Positions 1 to 8,534 of a DNA stretch of 37,302 nucleotides are shown in pieces. Each line of letters opens with the position of its first letter. Position 1 is the first letter of the stretch. The translations under genes and the position numbers were made by a program. Source of the stretch: Actinomycetota bacterium (GTDB taxonomy: Bacteria > Actinomycetota > Acidimicrobiia > Acidimicrobiales > Ilumatobacteraceae); NCBI GenBank assembly GCA_009703125.1, contig WLGS01000005.1, positions 1 through 37,302 of the forward strand. Direction: 5' to 3'. Under the pieces are notes generated by a model. That model did no database searches, was not told the DNA's origin, and saw only the letters and a program-made list of their open reading frames with translations.

Positions 1-2705
1 CGCCCACGTATTCAGGTTTTGTGAATAGCCAAACTGCAGCAGTGTTCACTACAGCACCTGCATGTTCGACTGACTATACGAACACCACTCCGGTGGCCGA
101 TAGTGGTATTGCGACGACGTGTTCGGGGGCTGTCGCTGCGAACTACTCCTTTACTTACACCGCCGGCGCAATCACGATTAACCGCAAGGGCCTCACTGTG
201 ACTGCATCCTCGCATCCTGTGACGTATGGTGATGCGACTCCGACAGTGTCTCCGTCGTACAGCGGTTTTGTGAATAGCCAAACTGCGTCGGCGTTCACTA
301 CAGCACCGACATGTACCACCGCTTATACAAACACCACGCCAGTTTTGAGTAGTGGTATTGCGACTACGTGTTCGGGGGCTGTCGCTGCGAACTATTCGTT
401 CAGCTATAGCCCGGGTGCGATCACGATTAGCCGAAAGGGTGTAGCTGTAACTGCATCCTCGCACCCAGTGACTTATGGCGATGCCACTCCTACTGTGTCT
501 CCGTCGTACTCAAACGATTTTGTTAATGGCGACACATCGCTAGTCGTTTCACAAACAAATTGCACCACATCGTATGGAACAACAACTCCGGTTTCGAGCA
601 GTGGTATTGCGACTACGTGTTCTGGTGCTGTAGCTGCGAACTATTCATTCACCTATAACCCAGGTGCAATCACGATTAACCGCAAGGATCTCACTGTGAC
701 CGCTTCGTCGTTCATAGTGACGTATGGTGATGCAACCCCGACAGTGACGCCGTTGTATACAGGTTTTGTGAATAGCCAAACCGCGTCGGTTCTCACTACA
801 GCACCTACGTGCACCACGACTTATACAAACACCTCGCCGGTTTCGAGCAGTGGTATCGCCACTGCTTGTTCTGGTGCTGTAGCAGCGAACTATTTGTTGA
901 GTTATGTAGATGGCGCAATCACGATTAACCGTAAAGTCCTTACTGTGACTGCGTCGTCGTTTCCTGTGACGTATGGTGATGCGACTCCTACGGTGTCTCC
1001 GTCGTACAGCGGTTTTGTGAATAGCCAAACCGCGTCGGTGCTCACTACAGCACCGACGTGTATCACCGCTTATACAAACACCACGCCAGTTTCTAGTAGT
1101 GGTATTGCGACTACGTGTTCGGGTGCTATAGCTGCGAACTATTCGTTCAGCTATAGCCCGGGTGCGATCACGATTAACCGCAAGGACCTTACTGTGACTG
1201 CATCATCACATATTGCTACGTATGGTGATGCAACTCCGACAGTGACGCCGTCATACAGCGGTTTTGTCAATAGCCAGACTGAGTCGGTTGTGACTACAGC
1301 ACCGACGTGTTCCACGGCTTACACAAACACCACGCCGGTTTCTAGTAGCGGTATCGCGACTACGTGTTCGGGTGCTGTCGCTGCGAACTACTCCTTTACT
1401 TACATCGCCGGTGCAATCACAATCAACAAGAAATCACTGACAGTTACCGCTTCATCGCCCGCTGTTCCCTATGGTGCAGCGGTTAACACAGTCACGGTGA
1501 CACCACAAGTATCTGGGTTCGTCAACAGTGAAACGCAATCAGTTATTGACACGATTCCCTCGTGCACTACGGCATACGCGGTGACTTCCTCGGTGGGCTC
1601 GGCGCCGTTTACGCGTTGCAGTGGAGGCTTGGACAACAACTACATGTTTGAATACTTTGACGGTGCAGTTGATGTTGTCCGAGCACAAGTGACAATTACT
1701 GCGGACTATCAGACTGCTGTATACGGTGTGGCACTGGGGCAGTCGGTCACGGTCAATGGTCTTGCAAATAGTGATGCTGTGCTGTCGGTGGTGTACACCT
1801 ACGAGGGCACAGGCCAAACAACATATGCCGCATCAACCACACGTCCGGTCAATGTGGGTACATACTCCATCACGCCGTCATCTGTCACGCTCTCGGCAGG
1901 ATCTGCGTCGAACTATTCGTTCCACTACGCCGCAGATACAGCTGTCATCACGAAAAAAGGCATCGTAGTGACGGCATCATCACCGATGGTGATTTACGGC
2001 GATCCCATCCCCACCGTGACTGCGTCATACTCAAGTGATTTTGAGTATGGGGACACATCGTTAGTGGTATCAGGCACCTCGTGCACCACCACTTATGCGT
2101 CGACATCAAACGTAGGCTCGTTGCCTGGTACATCGTGTTCGGGTGCCACTGCAGATAACTACTCGTTCACTTATGTAGCTGGTGCGGTGAATGTGACGAG
2201 AAAACCAATCACAGTGACTGCGTCGTCGGACACTGTGACTTATGGCGATGCAACCCCCACAGTGACACCGTCGTATAGCGGATTTGTGAATAGCCAAACT
2301 GCTTCGGTGTTAACCACAGCACCGACGTGTACCACGGCTTACACAAACTCCACGCCGGTGGCCTCTAGTGGTATTGCAACTACGTGTTCTGGTGCTGTCG
2401 CTGCGAACTACTCCTTTAATTACACCTCGGGTGCAATTCTCATTAACCGCAAAGGTGTAGCGGTGACTGCGTCGTCACACACTGTGACTTATGGTGATGC
2501 AACTCCTACAGTGACACCGTCGTATAGCGGATTTGTGAATAGCCAAACTGCAACAGTGTTAACGACAGCACCGACATGCTCAACGGCTTATACAAACTCC
2601 ACATCAGTTTCGAGTAGTGGTATTGCAACTTCGTGTTCCGGTGCTGTTGCCGCCAACTATTCATTTACTTACAACTCTGGTGCAATCACAATTGACCGTG
2701 CAGAG
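1..2705 (+). repeat. Tandem array of about 249-bp coding repeats (MBG-type units)
   Basis: Unit boundaries, taken at the conserved V-T-A-S-S stretch, fall near 192, 441, 690, 939, 1188, 1437, 1689, 1962, 2208 and 2457, with a partial unit before 192. Most units are 249 bp (83 codons); units starting at 1437, 1689 and 1962 are 252, 273 and 246 bp. Units 2-6, 10 and 11 are very similar at the DNA level, including runs such as tttgtgaatagccaaac. Units 7-9 are diverged. This is direct internal duplication within one gene. Confidence 0.9.
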
Positions 2706-5700
2706 CAGTCCACGGTGACGGTGAGCGCCACGGATACGACTATCACGTGGCAACCTGGACCTAATTTTGCCACTACCACATTGGTGGGCGATGGTGGCGA
2801 TGGTGATGGTGCTTTCACCTATGTGGTGACATCAACTTCAACGGTGTGTTCCATAGATGGATCGACCCTAACCGCTCTCACGGCTGGCGTGTGCAAGGTA
2901 ACTGCAACTAAGGCAGCAAGCGTGAACTTCAATCAGAAAACCTCAGCTGAGTTCAGCTACAACATTAATAAGGCATCACAGACCATCACCTTTAATGCAC
3001 TGTCTTCTAGGACGTACGGTGACGGATCGTTCGTTGTGACAGCAACTGCAACATCAGGTTTAACTGTGTCCTTTGCGGCAAATACAAGTGTGTGTGCCGT
3101 GGGAACTTCCACTTTGTCGGGAGGTGTCTCTAGTGCCACTGTGACGATTGTGGCAGCGGGATCTTGTGTGCTCACTGCATCACAAAACGGAACCATTAAC
3201 TATTTGGCCGCAACAGCACAATCTGGTTCGGCTCTCAGCCGAACTTTCACTATTGCGCCCAAGAATCTCACAATTACAGGAGCAACTGCTTCCAATAAGT
3301 TCTATGACGGCAGCGACACAGCAAGTGGAAGTCTCGCCGACGCTTCACTGGATGGAATTTCATTCTCTGATGATGTGTCAATTGCTCAAACTGGTTTCAC
3401 CGCAAGATTTAGTGACGCAAACGCGCAGGACAACAAACTTGTGACGTTTGCATCTGTGACCTTGCAGGGTTCAAAGGCTGCGAATTACACAGTGACCCAA
3501 CCCACAGCAGTTGCTTCAATCAATCAGGCGACGTCAGGCTTGGCTTGGTCAACACCCACGGCAGTGGAGTTTGGTACCACGTTGGGCGGGGCGCAGTTGA
3601 ATGCGACCCATGCAGTCGTTGGAACCGTGATGTACAGTCCCGCACCCGGAACACGCCTTAATGCCGGTAATCACACATTGTCGGTCACTTTCACACCGTC
3701 GTCGGCCAACTATGCCATTGAAACCCGCACCGTGACACTGCGGGTGAACAAAAAGCCCGTTGTTATTACTGCGACTGACCGCGATGTGGTGTACGGCAAC
3801 ACATTCACTCCAGCATTCACCAGCTCTGATTTGGTGGGCAACGATGCGACGGATCAAGTGGTGTACACCTATGCGGGAACAGGTTCGACGGCGTATCCCG
3901 CTTCCTCAACCTCTCCGGTGAACCGTGGCAGCTATTCGATAACACCCTCGGCACTCACGCTTTCGGTGGGGGATATCAACAACTATGAAGTGACCTACGT
4001 AGCTGGCGTGCTGACAATTACTCAGGCCCAACAAGGTGCTCTTGCTGTGGCAGCAGCTAGCAACGGACTTACGTATAGTCCTGCTCCGTCACGTGCGACT
4101 ACTACTTTGTCAATGCCGGTGGGTTCTACGGGAAGCGGTACCGGAGTGGTGACATATTCGGTCGTCACGGGTAACACAGTGTGTTCCATTTCAGAAAGCA
4201 CCGTGACGGCTCTCACTGCTGGTGAATGTACGGTTGCAGTTACTCGTGCTGCAGACCTGAACTTCTTCACTAAGACCAGCCAGACAATAACAATCACGAT
4301 TGCTCGAGCTACACAACAAGTGACCTTTGCACCTATCACCACCAAAACCTATGGTGATGATTCATTTGCAGTATCACCCACGGCAACATCTGGCTTAACA
4401 GTTTCTGTGGTGTCTTCGGACACCAGTGTGTGTGACGTGCCTACAGCGCTTACGATTCGTCTCGTGAGTGTGGGTACATGCACTCTGGTGGCAGCACAAG
4501 TGGGAGATATTAACTACCTATCTGCAACTGCGGCAACAGGTTCAAATTTGGTGCGTAGCTTTACGGTGTCGCAAAAGATGTTGACCTTGTCCGGAGTGAC
4601 TGCGGTAAGTCGTGAATATGACGGCTCACGCAATGCAACTCAGCAACTCCGATTCGGTGGAGCACAATTCGTTGGAGTGGTCGGAGCAGATGACGTGTCG
4701 CTCAACTCGTTGAATGCATCGGGTTCTTTTGCGGTCAAGACAGTTGGAGTCAACAAGCCAGTTACCGTTGGTGGGCTGACATTGTCGGGCAGCCATGCAC
4801 ACCGCTACACGCTGGCAGCACCTGTCGATGTTGTGGCAACAGTTACTCAGGCACCATTATCAACTGTGGGAGTTACGGTTGCGCCGCGACGTTACAACGG
4901 AAGTGATCTGGCAACAGTGGACACCACGGCGGCAGGTTTTTCTGGTGTAGTCGCTGGAGACATCGTGACATTCGTTGACACGAATAAGCATGGTCGATTC
5001 AATGATGCGCTTGTGGGGACGAACAAGACGGTGACCGTTACCGGAATTACAGCCCAAGGTGCCGATGGCGGGAACTATCGAGTGCCAGACTTTACAGTGA
5101 CGTCGTCAATTCTGGCTCAACCTCTCACGGTGACGGGGATTACTGCTAGTTCACGTGAATACAACGGATTCTTGAACGTGAACGCAACGTCTATCGTGAA
5201 CCTTGCACAGGCACAACTCAACGGCGTGGTGCAAGGAGATGGCGTCACTCTCAATGTCAACAACGCCACAGCGTCATTTACTACGGGTGCCGCGGAAGCC
5301 AACAAAATTATTGCAGTCTCTGGGGTCACGATCTCTGGCCCCGAGGCTTCGAACTATGAGCTCATGGCCATCACGGTGAATGGCTCGATTACACAAAGAG
5401 CGCTCACAGTCTCAGGTGTGGCGGGCACAAATCACGTCTATGACGGTTCAATCAATGCGACATCGATTATCGACATGACCCAGGCAACGCTGGTGGGAGT
5501 CGTTGCTCCTGACGCGGTGGAGATTTCCTCAAATTCGATGCAGGCAGAGTTCGCAACACCTGTTGTAGAAGCAAACAAGACGGTCACAGTGTCTGGCCTT
5601 GTACTCACTGGCACTCGGGCAGCCAACTACTCGCTTGTTCAACCAACGGTCACCGCTGACATTGTGCGTCGTGAAGTTTCGGTAACTGGGTTTACGGTTG

Positions 5701-6968
5701 CATCTAGGGAATACAACGGAACTGTTGGTGCGACAGCGCTGATGAATTTGGTTGGTTCAACGCTCACGAATACCGTGCAAGGTGATGATGTGGCCGTTGT
5801 AACTGGGGCTGCAACAGCAACGTTTACCACCAAGAGTGTTGGCACAAACAAGGCGGTGACTCTTGCGGGTTTTGCGCTTACAGGAACAGACTCGAGCAAC
5901 TACCGCATACGTCAACCATCTGCGAATGCATCAATTACCGCACGTGCACTTACCGTCTCGGGAATTACAGCTTCCGACAAGATCTTTGATGGCACAACAG
6001 GCGCCACAATTTCGGTAGCAAGTGCTGGAATAAGCGGCGTCCTGAATAACGACGTTGTTGTGATTGACACGACTAATGCAGTCGGCAACTTTGTAGACGC
6101 CCAAGTGGGATCGAACAAGATGGTTCGTATCAGTGGAGTAGCAGTGACGGGTGTTGACGGACCTAACTATGTGGTGACACAGCCCACAACAACTGCCACC
6201 ATCATTACGGCCGTTACCGTGTGGATGGATTATCGCGCAGAAGTACCAGTGTCTTCTGCGGAACAACCTGTGCTGCGTCTTGCTGCACCTCAAGTGCTGC
6301 CACCGGCACCTGCACGAGTCTCCACACAAAGTGTTGCGGGCGGAAGATCTACACGTGTGACAGCAGTTCGCGCAGTACAAGATGCAGCAATTCCTGTAAC
6401 ACACGCGATCATTACTGTGCACTCCAGCAGGAACAGAGTTCTTGCACGTATCAATGTGCGTGTAGATCCCACTAACCCCACAACATCGGTAACGGTTCCA
6501 TATGCGCGCCGTAATGTGCGCGTTTCGGTGCAGTTTGCAAACGACATTGGAATTTCAAAGGGTGGACCAAGTGGAGTCAATGTCACCCAAGGCAATACCT
6601 TTGAATGGGCCGCAGTAGATGGTCGCCCGCAAATTCGTGGCACTGAAGTCCCAGGTTCATTGATCTTTAATCGAGGTTCTAGCACCTTGACAAACTCAAT
6701 GAAGTCGGCACTGAGCAGCATGGCTCGTACCGTGAGTAGTCGAGGTGGACTGGTATACGTGACTGGATTTGCTCAAAATGGTGAAATCGCAAGTGCATGG
6801 CGTCTTGAATCGCTGGCGCAAAAACGCGCCGAAGTCGTGGCAAGATATTTGACGTCACTTGGCGTGCGGCAATGGGTTACTTTCCAAGGCCACGCAGGTG
6901 TCCGAAGCCCATGGAACACTGCTCGGGAGCGTCGTGTTGCGGTGAGTACAGAGCCATTTTTTGGCTGA
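1..6968 (+). CDS. Giant exported MBG/YDG repeat protein with C-terminal OmpA-like domain (5' partial)
   Basis: The reading frame is open from base 3 at the left edge, in the middle of a repeat, so the true start and any signal peptide lie outside the window. The 2321 visible codons hold, in order: about eleven MBG-type units (to about 2705), Ig-like segments with a G-x-C-x-V-T-type core (2706-3260), one YDG-type unit (about 3261-3510), more Ig/MBG-like sequence (3511-4570), six more YDG-type units recognised by Y-[DN]-G motifs (4575-6210), a Pro/Ala/Val-rich connector, and an OmpA-like domain (about 6650-6968). MBG and YDG domains are known from large bacterial adhesin and surface proteins. 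An extended stalk held at the cell wall by the OmpA-like end is an inference. The OmpA-like end keeps an Arg-Arg pair near the terminus, but the usual Asp after the GH/GF turn is replaced (GFAQ). Domain class is fairly sure; ligand unknown. Confidence 0.85.
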   Translation, partial: PTYSGFVNSQTAAVFTTAPACSTDYTNTTPVADSGIATTCSGAVAANYSFTYTAGAITINRKGLTVTASSHPVTYGDATPTVSPSYSGFVNSQTASAFTTAPTCTTAYTNTTPVLSSGIATTCSGAVAANYSFSYSPGAITISRKGVAVTASSHPVTYGDATPTVSPSYSNDFVNGDTSLVVSQTNCTTSYGTTTPVSSSGIATTCSGAVAANYSFTYNPGAITINRKDLTVTASSFIVTYGDATPTVTPLYTGFVNSQTASVLTTAPTCTTTYTNTSPVSSSGIATACSGAVAANYLLSYVDGAITINRKVLTVTASSFPVTYGDATPTVSPSYSGFVNSQTASVLTTAPTCITAYTNTTPVSSSGIATTCSGAIAANYSFSYSPGAITINRKDLTVTASSHIATYGDATPTVTPSYSGFVNSQTESVVTTAPTCSTAYTNTTPVSSSGIATTCSGAVAANYSFTYIAGAITINKKSLTVTASSPAVPYGAAVNTVTVTPQVSGFVNSETQSVIDTIPSCTTAYAVTSSVGSAPFTRCSGGLDNNYMFEYFDGAVDVVRAQVTITADYQTAVYGVALGQSVTVNGLANSDAVLSVVYTYEGTGQTTYAASTTRPVNVGTYSITPSSVTLSAGSASNYSFHYAADTAVITKKGIVVTASSPMVIYGDPIPTVTASYSSDFEYGDTSLVVSGTSCTTTYASTSNVGSLPGTSCSGATADNYSFTYVAGAVNVTRKPITVTASSDTVTYGDATPTVTPSYSGFVNSQTASVLTTAPTCTTAYTNSTPVASSGIATTCSGAVAANYSFNYTSGAILINRKGVAVTASSHTVTYGDATPTVTPSYSGFVNSQTATVLTTAPTCSTAYTNSTSVSSSGIATSCSGAVAANYSFTYNSGAITIDRAEQSTVTVSATDTTITWQPGPNFATTTLVGDGGDGDGAFTYVVTSTSTVCSIDGSTLTALTAGVCKVTATKAASVNFNQKTSAEFSYNINKASQTITFNALSSRTYGDGSFVVTATATSGLTVSFAANTSVCAVGTSTLSGGVSSATVTIVAAGSCVLTASQNGTINYLAATAQSGSALSRTFTIAPKNLTITGATASNKFYDGSDTASGSLADASLDGISFSDDVSIAQTGFTARFSDANAQDNKLVTFASVTLQGSKAANYTVTQPTAVASINQATSGLAWSTPTAVEFGTTLGGAQLNATHAVVGTVMYSPAPGTRLNAGNHTLSVTFTPSSANYAIETRTVTLRVNKKPVVITATDRDVVYGNTFTPAFTSSDLVGNDATDQVVYTYAGTGSTAYPASSTSPVNRGSYSITPSALTLSVGDINNYEVTYVAGVLTITQAQQGALAVAAASNGLTYSPAPSRATTTLSMPVGSTGSGTGVVTYSVVTGNTVCSISESTVTALTAGECTVAVTRAADLNFFTKTSQTITITIARATQQVTFAPITTKTYGDDSFAVSPTATSGLTVSVVSSDTSVCDVPTALTIRLVSVGTCTLVAAQVGDINYLSATAATGSNLVRSFTVSQKMLTLSGVTAVSREYDGSRNATQQLRFGGAQFVGVVGADDVSLNSLNASGSFAVKTVGVNKPVTVGGLTLSGSHAHRYTLAAPVDVVATVTQAPLSTVGVTVAPRRYNGSDLATVDTTAAGFSGVVAGDIVTFVDTNKHGRFNDALVGTNKTVTVTGITAQGADGGNYRVPDFTVTSSILAQPLTVTGITASSREYNGFLNVNATSIVNLAQAQLNGVVQGDGVTLNVNNATASFTTGAAEANKIIAVSGVTISGPEASNYELMAITVNGSITQRALTVSGVAGTNHVYDGSINATSIIDMTQATLVGVVAPDAVEISSNSMQAEFATPVVEANKTVTVSGLVLTGTRAANYSLVQPTVTADIVRREVSVTGFTVASREYNGTVGATALMNLVGSTLTNTVQGDDVAVVTGAATATFTTKSVGTNKAVTLAGFALTGTDSSNYRIRQPSANASITARALTVSGITASDKIFDGTTGATISVASAGISGVLNNDVVVIDTTNAVGNFVDAQVGSNKMVRISGVAVTGVDGPNYVVTQPTTTATIITAVTVWMDYRAEVPVSSAEQPVLRLAAPQVLPPAPARVSTQSVAGGRSTRVTAVRAVQDAAIPVTHAIITVHSSRNRVLARINVRVDPTNPTTSVTVPYARRNVRVSVQFANDIGISKGGPSGVNVTQGNTFEWAAVDGRPQIRGTEVPGSLIFNRGSSTLTNSMKSALSSMARTVSSRGGLVYVTGFAQNGEIASAWRLESLAQKRAEVVARYLTSLGVRQWVTFQGHAGVRSPWNTARERRVAVSTEPFFG
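4575..6210 (+). repeat. Array of six diverged YDG-type protein repeats
   Basis: Six units of about 270 bp start near 4575, 4849, 5119, 5397, 5670 and 5945. Each opens with a strand like LTVSGI followed about ten residues later by Y/F-D/N-G, and ends with a N-Y-x-[VIL] strand. A seventh related unit lies apart at about 3261-3510. The units are recognisable in protein but no longer similar as DNA, so this array is older than the 249-bp array in the same gene. Confidence 0.75.
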
Positions 6969-7015
6969 TGTGACAACAGATTTGACATGATGGACAGATT
7001 GCAGGACAAGAGAAA

Positions 7016-8530
7016 ATGAAAAATATGAGAATGAATACATGGAAGCGTGGCCTTGTGATGGCGATGGCGTGCGCGGTCTCTGGTGTGATCGTTCCATCGT
7101 GGACGCCGTCGGTGTCGGCCACAGAAGCTGGCCCAGGTGGAGCAAATATTGCCTTTAACTTTTCGTGGGACGAACCACGTAACCCAGCTGGACATTCGGC
7201 ATCGTTCTTGGAGTCCGACGGCCTTACAGCCAACAACTGCTCGGGTAGCTCAATGGCTCCAACGACCAAGACATGCAACTTCGTGTTTGACTACCGCATT
7301 AATGGTGCCGCACAAGCCGCAACTACACCTGCGGCGCGCTACATCAGGTGGGCAAACCCCACTGCGTATGCCGGCGGGAAGCCAGTGGGTTCAACTGGTT
7401 GTAGTTCCCCTGCAGCAACTAGTGGGGATTTTGGAAAATCGCCATTGACGTTGTTTGATTGCTTCAACGCCAGTGGATTTGGTCAAGTATTTCTTGCAGG
7501 AACAAATGGCGCACTTACACAGTTCCGTATGTCGATGGCGTGCCTAGCCCCAAGTGGAACACCACGATTTGAACTGTATGCACTTCTTTATGAGATGTCG
7601 AACGATGGAAATACAATCGTGAGCACCTCACCCTTGGGAACTTCAATGGTGAACTTGTCGAAGTGCCCCACATCAAGCACATGGAACAACAAGACCTTTA
7701 AGGCATCAGACTTTGCGATGACCACCATGACATTCGGCGATCCTCAACTTGTTGCGGGTCGTTTTTACGGCCTGTATTTCACTGGTTCTGGAGTTCCTGG
7801 TGTTGTGCCACCTGGTGGTGCTGCCGCTATGGCTACTGCCAAAGCATTGAGCACAACAACGACGACAACCACCACCACGACACCGTGGAGTGCGTTTAGA
7901 GGAAACAACAATGCCACTGCACCCGCAGAACCATCTGCCACCGGCCCGGTGTTTACTTCTTTGGGTTCTAGCCGTACAGAGATGTCTGCATTGCGCCTCA
8001 TGACATCGGCACAAAACCGTACGTATTACGTCAACTCCCTTACACCCACAATTTGTTTGGGATCTGACAGGAATCTTGTTTTCATCAAAAAGGGACGTTG
8101 CCGCGCCCAAATTGTGACCCGCAGTAATGGGCGCATTGTGCGCACAGTGACAACACGTGTGGTTGCTGGGGAAGTTGTTCCTTCTGATGAGGTAGTGGCT
8201 GTGGCAAAGCCGACGGTTATCTACTTCGAGAATGGTCGTAACCGTCCCACGGCAGCATCAATGCGTGATCTTGATGCATTGATGCCAGAGGCCCGCCGTG
8301 CAAGTTCCATTCTTGTGACGGGCCACTCTGGAAATCTCTCCGGGGAAAACACCAACTTGGTGACATTGTCGCAGCGTCGTGCAACATCAGTACGCAGTTT
8401 GTTGCGTGGCCGTGGCGCACGTCAAACGATTGCTATCTGGAGCTTTGGTGGGTCAAGCCCCATCACTACATCCAAAAAAGAATCTCGACAGGCGCTGAAT
8501 CGCCGCGCCGAGATCTTCTTGGTTCCTTAA
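7016..8530 (+). CDS. Exported protein with Thr tract and C-terminal OmpA-like domain
   Basis: A 504-residue protein with an N-terminal signal peptide (basic start, hydrophobic 12-27, likely cleavage after the Ala near 35). Residues 36-275 form a domain I do not recognise, with several Cys. A run of ten Thr follows at about 279-288, typical of wall-spanning linkers. A short module around 350-385 carries the G-R-C-R pattern. Residues about 401-504 are OmpA-like: I-Y-F-E-N-G start, a V-T-G-H turn, S-Q-R-R-A helix and a final L-N-R-R-A-E. The usual Asp after GH is Gly here. It lies 47 bp after the giant repeat protein, which ends in the same kind of domain, so the two may act together at the envelope. 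ATGs also occur at 7025 and 7031; a TTGACA hexamer lies at 6982 but without a good -10. Function unknown. Confidence 0.85.
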   Translation: MKNMRMNTWKRGLVMAMACAVSGVIVPSWTPSVSATEAGPGGANIAFNFSWDEPRNPAGHSASFLESDGLTANNCSGSSMAPTTKTCNFVFDYRINGAAQAATTPAARYIRWANPTAYAGGKPVGSTGCSSPAATSGDFGKSPLTLFDCFNASGFGQVFLAGTNGALTQFRMSMACLAPSGTPRFELYALLYEMSNDGNTIVSTSPLGTSMVNLSKCPTSSTWNNKTFKASDFAMTTMTFGDPQLVAGRFYGLYFTGSGVPGVVPPGGAAAMATAKALSTTTTTTTTTTPWSAFRGNNNATAPAEPSATGPVFTSLGSSRTEMSALRLMTSAQNRTYYVNSLTPTICLGSDRNLVFIKKGRCRAQIVTRSNGRIVRTVTTRVVAGEVVPSDEVVAVAKPTVIYFENGRNRPTAASMRDLDALMPEARRASSILVTGHSGNLSGENTNLVTLSQRRATSVRSLLRGRGARQTIAIWSFGGSSPITTSKKESRQALNRRAEIFLVP

Positions 8531-8534
8531 CCCC

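Noticed and set aside
12-464. Long antisense ORFs opposite the 249-bp repeats (also 645-1028 and 1539-1817)
   Set aside because: They mirror the repeated codons of the sense gene, are rich in Arg/His/Cys, and have no recognisable domains or ribosome sites.
1-2705. CRISPR array or satellite
   Set aside because: The repeats are 249 bp, in frame and encode protein domains; there are no short repeats with unique spacers.
5931-6422. 163-codon ORF opposite the YDG region
   Set aside because: Cys/His/Asn-heavy composition typical of a shadow frame; the sense frame has clear repeats.
6773-7278. Three overlapping - strand ORFs (133, 140 and 96 codons) across the junction of the first two genes
   Set aside because: They overlap two well-supported + strand genes and each other, with no domain or consistent start.
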